Source: Methylobacterium brachiatum (GTDB lineage: Bacteria > Pseudomonadota > Alphaproteobacteria > Rhizobiales > Beijerinckiaceae). Taken from it: DNA of 64,000 bases. Shown here one piece after another: positions 57,839 through 64,000 of the stretch. The stretch is taken from NCBI RefSeq assembly GCF_020523825.1, contig NZ_JAJALK010000001.1:682001-746000 (forward strand), written 5' to 3'. Position 1 is the first letter of the stretch; each line of letters starts with the position of its first letter. The notes below the pieces were generated by a model. That model saw only the letters and a program-made list of their open reading frames with translations, ran no database searches and was not told the DNA's origin. The position numbers were made by a program, and so were the translations under genes.

Positions 57839-58177
57839 ATGGGTCCGGGTTACGTGGTCGCGGCACTCCTTGAAGGGGCCGGCCTCAGCGGTCTGGTGGT
57901 TGCCGCGTTCGTGATGCGTACGGAGCGGATGGCACGCGTGGCCGAGTTGCGCACGGTGCTGCGAACCGGTCAGTCGGCGACCGCTGTCGTGAAGCCTGCC
58001 GTGCCACGGCGTTGGCGCATGGCCGCGCCGCGCATCGTCAGCGTACCGGTCGTCGTGCAGCCCCGCGGCGCCATGCGGCCGAGGGAATCCGCCGCCCGCT
58101 CGGCCCTGGGTCGCGCCTTCGTGCAGGCCGCCCCGCTGCCCGTTCGCGGCATGGCCGCCTCGATCAGCGCAGGATGA
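57839..58177 (+). CDS. hypothetical protein with N-terminal membrane helix
   Basis: This 112-residue protein has a hydrophobic N-terminus (about 5-25, VVAALLEGAGLSGLVVAAFVM) followed by a basic, Arg/Pro/Val-rich region without recognisable domains. It may be a membrane-anchored basic protein. The ATG at 57839 has a purine-rich GGGGACGG just upstream. The last 14 bases overlap a possible 29-residue frame on the other strand. Confidence 0.5.
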   Translation: MGPGYVVAALLEGAGLSGLVVAAFVMRTERMARVAELRTVLRTGQSATAVVKPAVPRRWRMAAPRIVSVPVVVQPRGAMRPRESAARSALGRAFVQAAPLPVRGMAASISAG

Positions 58178-58253
58178 CGTCGAGGCCGCTGCCGAGCAGC
58201 GTGACGGCGCTGAGCAGCAGCATGAACTTCAGGTCTTCGAAACGGGCGCTCAT
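58164..58253 (-). CDS. possible 29-residue membrane peptide
   Basis: A minus-strand frame reads MSARFEDLKF and then a hydrophobic LLLSAVTLLGSGLDVIL. AGAGGTCAGGATC upstream could be a ribosome binding site. The amphipathic start and single helix resemble small stress peptides, but I know no family. It overlaps the plus-strand gene end. Confidence 0.35.
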   Translation of the reverse strand: MSARFEDLKFMLLLSAVTLLGSGLDVILR

Positions 58254-58490
58254 GATCGATCCTGACCTCTAAGGGCGTGGGTTGCTGTCCGGGTGCTGAA
58301 TTATCGTCCGATGAACGGCTTTTTCGCGAGTCGTTTGAGGAACTGTTAGGCATTGGTCCGCGCTTTCCATTCGGTAACGTTGATCACCGGTTAAGATCGC
58401 TGCGTCGTGCTGGATCCGTCTTAACTCCGGCGCGGTGGGGTCGCGGTGCGGGGCCGCACGGTCATGCAGCAACAGGAAGGGCGCAGGCCT

Positions 58491-58802
58491 ATGACGCAGC
58501 CATCGGCCAGCCCCGTCCTGCGGGCGCGCGACTGGCTTTTCCGGGATCGGCGGACGGGCGCCATCACCGTGGCGCAGTGGCCCAACCTGCCGCTCTGGCT
58601 GTTTTTCGGCCTCATGCTCGCCGCCTGGCTCGCCCGCGGCGCCGAGCCCGCCGCCACGTGGCTGAGCCTTGCCGCCGACGTCGCGCTCGGCTGGTGGGCG
58701 ATCGATGAGCTTGTCCGCGGCGTCAATCCGTGGCGGCGGCTGCTCGGTCTCGCCACGCTGATCGGTCTCGCGACCCTGATCGCCCTGCGGGGCGGCGGCT
58801 GA
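58491..58802 (+). CDS. small membrane protein, unknown
   Basis: This 103-residue protein has a cytoplasmic start including WLFRDRRTGAITVAQWPN, then about three hydrophobic helices (LPLWLFFGLMLAAWLA, WLSLAADVALGWWAI, LLGLATLIGLATLIAL). The RDRRTG.I...Q.PN pattern recurs in small membrane proteins of Actinobacteria and Alphaproteobacteria; the function is unknown. The ATG at 58491 has GGAAGGG upstream; 58446 is the longer alternative. Upstream, TTAAGA/TCTTAA arms (58391-58424) form an inverted repeat. Confidence 0.6.
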   Translation: MTQPSASPVLRARDWLFRDRRTGAITVAQWPNLPLWLFFGLMLAAWLARGAEPAATWLSLAADVALGWWAIDELVRGVNPWRRLLGLATLIGLATLIALRGGG

Positions 58803-59149
58803 CGCGGCTCTCGGCTGACTTGACCCGTCCAGCCACCCGAGCGTGTTCCGCCTGACCGCTTCTCAGGGGGCGTTGGACCAATTGAGGCGACCGGCCATTA
58901 TAGCTGCGTCGATCGACCATGCTTCAAAGACCAGTCTCTAGGTCAAAGAAATCAGATCTCGCACGGCGATATAGGATGAGATTTGAAATTCAGAATGCGT
59001 CTCGTCCTCAGTAAACTACTGAGAAGCGTAACGGTGGATTGCAGCGCCGCCAAAAGTCATGAATGGTCGCGCCGGATTTCGACCCGAGTCGTGCCGGCCC
59101 CGTGGGCGCATGCTCCCACGCTCGGCTTCTATGGGGGCTGGGAGGCAGG
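58803..59149. other. 347-base AT-richer intergenic region
   Basis: Between about 58890 and 59040 the base composition drops well below the genomic GC. No gene is supported. The perfect inverted repeat at 59007-59023 is listed separately. Confidence 0.5.
59007..59023. promoter_or_regulatory. candidate operator CTCAGTA-AAC-TACTGAG
   Basis: A perfect 7-3-7 inverted repeat lies inside an AT-rich intergenic region, 127 bases upstream of the gene at 59150. It is typical in size for a dimeric repressor site; no candidate regulator gene is next to it. Confidence 0.35.
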
Positions 59150-59404
59150 ATGAGCGACGCAGTACGCTTCGGATCGACCGATGCCGCACCTCGTTTCGAC
59201 GAGGAAGAGCGGCTTCTCGGTCGGATTGCCGGCATGCTCAACCTGCCCGTCGCGGTCTTTCGGCGCGGCCACGCCGCCTCTTCGCCGGACAAGGGTCCGA
59301 CGGCGTCCGAATGCGCGACGATGCTGGCGGCCTTCACGCGCATCCGCGACCCGGATGCCCGTCGGGAATGCCTGGCGATGGTCGAGGGCCGCGCCGAGGC
59401 GTAG
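59150..59404 (+). CDS. hypothetical protein
   Basis: This 84-residue soluble protein contains FDEEERLLGRIAGMLNLPVAVF and ends DPDARRECLAMVEGRAEA. The predicted helices resemble a small helix-turn-helix-like or regulatory fold, but no family is recognised. GGGAGG nine bases before the ATG at 59150 supports this start. Confidence 0.55.
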   Translation: MSDAVRFGSTDAAPRFDEEERLLGRIAGMLNLPVAVFRRGHAASSPDKGPTASECATMLAAFTRIRDPDARRECLAMVEGRAEA

Positions 59405-59608
59405 CCGGGCGGGCCCTCCCGCTGTGCGCCGGCACACATCGGCCCGCTGAGAGCCGCGCCCGTCGCGTGCTATAGGGGCGCCCGCTTCCGAGAGCGGCCC
59501 GCCGACCGGCGGGTTGTGTGGACCGTCGCGATGTCCTCGGCAGCGGCATCCCCCAAGCCGGGACGATCGTCCCCGGCACACGATGCCCCGCGTGCGATTC
59601 AGGCCCTG

Positions 59609-60537
<929 letters not shown>

Positions 60538-60541
<4 letters not shown>

Positions 60542-61329
60542 CAACCGGCACGAGCGCGACGATGAACATGAACTGGCCGGCCGTCCGGGCGATCTACCGG
60601 TTCGAGATGGGCCGCTTCTGGCGCACCGCCGGGCAGAGCATCCTCGCCCCGGTGATCTCGACCACCCTGTATTTCGTGGTGTTCGGGGCCGCGATCGGCT
60701 CGCGGGTCTCGGCGGTGGACGACGTGCCCTACGGGCTGTTCATCGTGCCCGGGCTGATCATGCTCTCGTTGCTGACGCAGAGCATCTCGAACGCCTCGTT
60801 CGGCATCTACTTCCCGCGCTTCGCCGGCACGATCTACGAGATCCTGTCGGCCCCGATCTCGCCGCTGGAGGTGGTGCTGGGATTCGTCGGCGCGGCGGCC
60901 TCGAAGTCGATCCTGATCGGCCTGATCATCCTGGCCACCTCGGCGCTGTTCGTGCCGTTGCGGATCGATCACCCGATCTGGATGGTCGGCATCCTGCTGC
61001 TGACCGCGGTCACGTTCAGCCTGTTCGGCTTTGTCATCGGGCTCTGGGCGGACGGGTTCGAGAAGCTCCAGCTGGTGCCGCTCCTCGTCGTGACGCCACT
61101 GACCTTCCTGGGCGGCAGCTTCTACGCGATCAACATGCTGCCGCCGTTCTGGCACGCGGTGAGCCTGGTCAACCCGGTCGTCTACCTGATCAGCGCGTTC
61201 CGCTGGGCGTTCTTCGGCAAGGCCGATGTCAGCATCGCGATCAGCCTCGGGATGACCGCGTTGTTCCTGGTGATATGCCTCGGCCTCGTCACCTACATCT
61301 TCCGGACCGGCTACCGCCTCAAGAGCTGA
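60538..61329 (+). CDS. ABC-2 type transporter permease (YadH-like)
   Basis: This 263-residue membrane protein has six predicted helices and the ABC-2 signature region ([19 protein letters not shown]) near residue 195. It resembles E. coli YadH and pairs with a YadG-like ATPase upstream. Export of an unknown hydrophobic compound is likely. It ends two bases before the convergent hydrolase gene's stop. Confidence 0.93.
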
Positions 61330-61331
61330 TT

Positions 61332-62096
61332 TCAGGGCTGCGCCGCGAGGAATGCCAGCACGCCGTCCCGGTGCGGCTTGGCGCCGACAGCGGTGGAATG
61401 GTCCTTGCCCTCGATCTCGAGCGCGCGCGCATCCGGGATCAGGGCAGCCAGCGCTGGGCCGGAGCCCGCAACCGTGTCGAGGGTGCCGACCGAGACCAGC
61501 ACCGGCACCTCGATCTGGGCGAGTTCCGCCCGGCTCAGGGTCTGGCGCGAGCCGCGCATGCAGGCGGCCAGCGCCCGCAGGTCGCTGCGCGTCTGCTCGG
61601 CAAAAGTCCGGAACGCCGCGGCGGTCGGGTTCGGGGCGGGCGTGCCGGCGGGCGCTTCGAGGGCCTCGGCGATCCCGGACGGGAGGCCCTTGCCCTCCAC
61701 GAGATGCATGCCGAGGCCGCCGATCAGGGCGGAGCGGACCCGGTCGGCATAGTCCAGGGCGACATGCGCGGTGATCCGGGCCCCCATCGAGTAGCCCATC
61801 ACGTGGGCGCGCTGGATCCCGAGATGGTCGAGCAGCCGCACCGCGTCCCCGGCCATGGCCTCGGAGCTGTAGGCCGCCGGGTCGTAGAGCTTCTCGCTCT
61901 CCCCGTGGCCGCGATTGTCCAGCGCGATCGCCCGATAGCCGGCCTGGGTCAGCGCCCGCACCCACTGGGTGTTGACCCAGTTGACCGCGTGGTTCGAGGC
62001 GAAACCGTGGATCAGCAGGACCGGCGTACCGGCCCCTTCCGCCGGAGGGACGTCGATATAGGCGATCCGCACGCCGTCCGAATCGAAGGAATCCAT
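61332..62096 (-). CDS. alpha/beta hydrolase
   Basis: This 254-residue cytosolic hydrolase has oxyanion HGFASNH, nucleophile S103 (GYSMGA), acid in SVGTLDTVAG and His in EGKDHSTAVG. An esterase, lipase or haloperoxidase-type activity is possible; the substrate is unknown. I start at the ATG at 62096; the frame continues upstream for 11 codons without support. Confidence 0.88.
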   Translation of the reverse strand: MDSFDSDGVRIAYIDVPPAEGAGTPVLLIHGFASNHAVNWVNTQWVRALTQAGYRAIALDNRGHGESEKLYDPAAYSSEAMAGDAVRLLDHLGIQRAHVMGYSMGARITAHVALDYADRVRSALIGGLGMHLVEGKGLPSGIAEALEAPAGTPAPNPTAAAFRTFAEQTRSDLRALAACMRGSRQTLSRAELAQIEVPVLVSVGTLDTVAGSGPALAALIPDARALEIEGKDHSTAVGAKPHRDGVLAFLAAQP

Positions 62097-62221
62097 GCCG
62101 CGCAACCCGTTCCGTGTCGGTGCTCTCACGAAGCGCGACGCTTAGACCACAGCGCCCCAAAGGAGCAACGCGGATCGGTCCGCTTGCGGGGCGGGGCCCC
62201 GGCTGGCACACCGCCCCGGTT

Positions 62222-63067
62222 ATGACCGATACCAAGCCCTACGGCACCTACGAACCGGCCGGCCTCGTCGCGGCGATTACCCGGCGGACGAACCGGATCC
62301 CGGCCGAATCCTGGTACGGGCGGCGCCTCGCGCTGTTCCTGCGCCGGATCGCGATCTCCCGGCTGGGCGGCAAGCCCCTCGACGTGACCCGATACGGGGC
62401 CCGGATGCGGCTGCACCCCTACAACAACAACTGCGAGAAGAAGGTGCTGTTCACGCCGCAATTCTTCGACCCGCAGGAGCGGGCCATGCTGCAGGCGCGC
62501 CTGCCGCAGGATTGCGTGTTCCTCGATATCGGCGCCAATATCGGCGCCTATGCTCTGTGCGCGGCGGCGTTCTCGGGACCGGCCGCCCGGATCGTCGCGG
62601 TCGAGCCGCAGCCCGACGTGTTCGCCCGCCTGACCTACAACATCGCCCAGAATTCGTTCCACACCGTGAAGGCGGTGGCCTGCGCGGTGGCCGACAAAGC
62701 CGGCGAGCTGACCCTGTTCATCGACCCCCGCAACCGCGGGGAATCGAGCCTGCGGATCGTGGGCACCAATGAGGGCGCACGGATCACCGTGCCGGCCGTG
62801 ACGCTCATCGGATTGCTGCGGGCCGAGGGCCTGACGCGCGTCGACGCGATCAAGCTCGATGTGGAAGGCGCCGAGGACCTGATCCTCGAGCCGTTCCTGC
62901 GCGAGGCGCCGGAAGCGCTGCTCCCGCGCATCCTGCTGATCGAGAACGGCACCGGACAGTGGCAGCTCGACCTGCCCAGGCACCTGGAAGGGTTCGGCTA
63001 CCGCGAGATCTCGCGCTCCCGCCTGAACCTGATGTTCGAGCGCCGGGCGCCGGTCAGGGCGGCGTGA
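62222..63067 (+). CDS. FkbM-family methyltransferase
   Basis: This 281-residue SAM-dependent methyltransferase has motif I VFLDIGANIGAYAL near residue 100, VEPQPDVFARL and the family signature IKLDVEGAEDLIL. FkbM proteins O-methylate sugars of polysaccharides or antibiotics. The target here is unknown; a surface glycan is most likely. The ATG at 62222 excludes an upstream in-frame stretch that lacks family similarity. The 3' end overlaps sfsA by 14 bases. Confidence 0.9.
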   Translation: MTDTKPYGTYEPAGLVAAITRRTNRIPAESWYGRRLALFLRRIAISRLGGKPLDVTRYGARMRLHPYNNNCEKKVLFTPQFFDPQERAMLQARLPQDCVFLDIGANIGAYALCAAAFSGPAARIVAVEPQPDVFARLTYNIAQNSFHTVKAVACAVADKAGELTLFIDPRNRGESSLRIVGTNEGARITVPAVTLIGLLRAEGLTRVDAIKLDVEGAEDLILEPFLREAPEALLPRILLIENGTGQWQLDLPRHLEGFGYREISRSRLNLMFERRAPVRAA

Positions 63068-63767
63068 TCACCGGGATCTCGTCGGTCAGGGCGACGCCCG
63101 CCGGGCTGACGGCGCACCGATAGGCGCGCACTTCCACGCCCGCCGCGCGGGCCTCCCGGAACGCCCGGTCGAAGGCCGGGTCGATGTCCCGGGCGACGTC
63201 GAACGCCTCCGCGTGCATCTGCACCACGATGACCACCAGGGCCCGGCCGCCGTCTGCGACCACCTGGGCGAGGTCGCGCATGTGCCGGGCGCTGCGGGCG
63301 GCGACGCAGTCCGGGAATTCCGCGAGGCCGGGGCGACGCATCATGTGGCAGTTCTTCACCTCGACGTGGCACGGCCCGGCCGCCGCGCCGCTCGCGAGGA
63401 AATCGACCCGGCTGGCCTGCGCGTAGCGGACCTCCGGCCGGAAGACGTCGTGGCCGGCGAGCGCACCGATCACGCCGGCGCGAAACGCCTCGGCCACGAG
63501 CGCGTTCGGGCGCAGGGTGTTGATGCCGACCCATTGCGGACCGCCCGGCAGGTCGGCTTCCACCAGTTCCCAGGTCAGAGGCAGCTTGCGGGTCGGGTTG
63601 GTCGAGCGCGACAGCAGCACCGGCCGGCCCGGCAGGTTGAGGCCGAGCATGGCGCCGGGATTGGGGCAATGGGCGGTGACGAGGCCGTCGTCGCTCTCGA
63701 TATCGGCCAGGAAGCGCTTGTAGCGCTGCACGAGCCGTCCCGGGATGAGCGGCGCGGCGAAGAGCAT
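63054..63767 (-). CDS. sfsA: DNA/RNA nuclease SfsA (sugar fermentation stimulation protein)
   Basis: This 237-residue protein opens LIPGRLVQRYKRFLADI and contains AHCPNPGAMLGL, RSTNPTRKLPLTWELV, the core EVKNCHM and the nuclease-like DPAFDRAFREA. SfsA has a restriction-nuclease-type fold with an OB-fold; its cellular role is poorly understood. The ATG at 63767 is chosen by family length. It overlaps the FkbM gene end-to-end. Confidence 0.93.
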   Translation of the reverse strand: MLFAAPLIPGRLVQRYKRFLADIESDDGLVTAHCPNPGAMLGLNLPGRPVLLSRSTNPTRKLPLTWELVEADLPGGPQWVGINTLRPNALVAEAFRAGVIGALAGHDVFRPEVRYAQASRVDFLASGAAAGPCHVEVKNCHMMRRPGLAEFPDCVAARSARHMRDLAQVVADGGRALVVIVVQMHAEAFDVARDIDPAFDRAFREARAAGVEVRAYRCAVSPAGVALTDEIPVITPP

Positions 63768-63927
63768 CGGATATCTCCGGGTTCGTGTGGTCCGGGCCGG
63801 CGGCCGCGCTATCTGCTGACCATCCGCCGTCGCAGGTGTCACCGCTGGAGCGGCGAGACCGATGCGCGCAGGATCGATCGGCCGGATCGCGATCCGGCCC
63901 CGACCTTCCCTCCGACCATAGAGTCCC

Positions 63928-64000
63928 ATGGACCAGCCTTCCGATCCGATCACCGCCGCGATCCTCGTCATCGGCGACGAGATCCTGTCGGGGCGCACCA
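63928..64000 (+). CDS. CinA-like / molybdopterin-binding domain protein (start only)
   Basis: The first 24 codons are present (PITAAILVIGDEILSGRT). The GDEILSGRT motif is the nucleotide-binding opening of CinA N-terminal and MoeA/MogA-type molybdopterin-binding domains. The rest lies beyond the window. It is divergent from sfsA. Confidence 0.75.
   Translation, partial: MDQPSDPITAAILVIGDEILSGRT

Overview
The window is about 70% GC and reads as chromosomal DNA of an alphaproteobacterium, most likely Methylobacterium or a close relative. This rests on genes that I recognise as typical of that group (DUF6328, DUF6481, DUF6894 and DUF2934 proteins, an AtzE-type amidase, many small hypothetical proteins). 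It also rests on CtrA-type and Irr-type sites, which belong to alphaproteobacterial regulation. The genus is an inference from gene content; no database was searched. There is no phage, IS element, CRISPR array or rRNA, and one tRNA.

Layout. 1-8353 (minus strand) is a housekeeping block, nfu - tsaB - rimI - plsC - miaB (tRNA t6A and ms2i6A modification, ribosomal protein acetylation, phospholipid and Fe-S carrier genes). Two accessory genes are interleaved in it, a chemoreceptor and an LctP-type lactate permease, each followed by its own terminator. 8500-13730 holds small lineage-specific proteins, including a CtrA-boxed DUF2934 protein and a tandemly duplicated DUF6328 membrane protein, plus a HAD phosphatase and a palindromic repeat. 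13732-22357 is a catabolic and import region: ureidoglycolate lyase, an AtzG/AtzE/HpxZ set, and a complete dipeptide/oligopeptide-type ABC transporter that probably feeds it. 22453-24337 holds two proteins of unknown function. 24360-31119 contains a MocR regulator divergent from PaiB plus a GNAT, then a two-gene GMC oxidoreductase system whose partner is an alpha/beta-hydrolase fused to a gluconate-dehydrogenase-subunit-3-like domain, and another GNAT. 31130-37822 has xseA, a ParDE toxin-antitoxin pair with its palindromic operator, two MFS transporters (the second coupled to a ribosome modulation factor) and small unknowns. 37945-43666 has a nucleotide-sugar epimerase, a secreted cytochrome c, an OhrR-like regulator, xerD, and aroK-aroB; tRNA-Thr(CGT) follows at 43806. 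44072-50249 has a NudK-like Nudix enzyme, an IlvD/Edd sugar-acid dehydratase with a thiolase, a homoserine sulfhydrylase, a single-domain response regulator and a hydrolase. 50343-57421 is the SUF iron-sulfur cluster operon (cysteine desulfurase, sufB, C, D, S, T) preceded by two Irr/ICE-like iron boxes. 57839-64000 has small unknowns, an ABC-2 exporter pair, a hydrolase, an FkbM methyltransferase, sfsA and the start of a CinA-like gene.

The most distinctive items are the hydrolase/subunit-3 fusion beside a four-cysteine GMC oxidoreductase, the ureide-type AtzG-AtzE-HpxZ plus ABC transporter cluster, the twin Irr boxes at the SUF operon, the perfect CtrA box upstream of a histone-H1-like-tailed DUF2934 protein, and the two unknown proteins at 22.4-24.3 kb.
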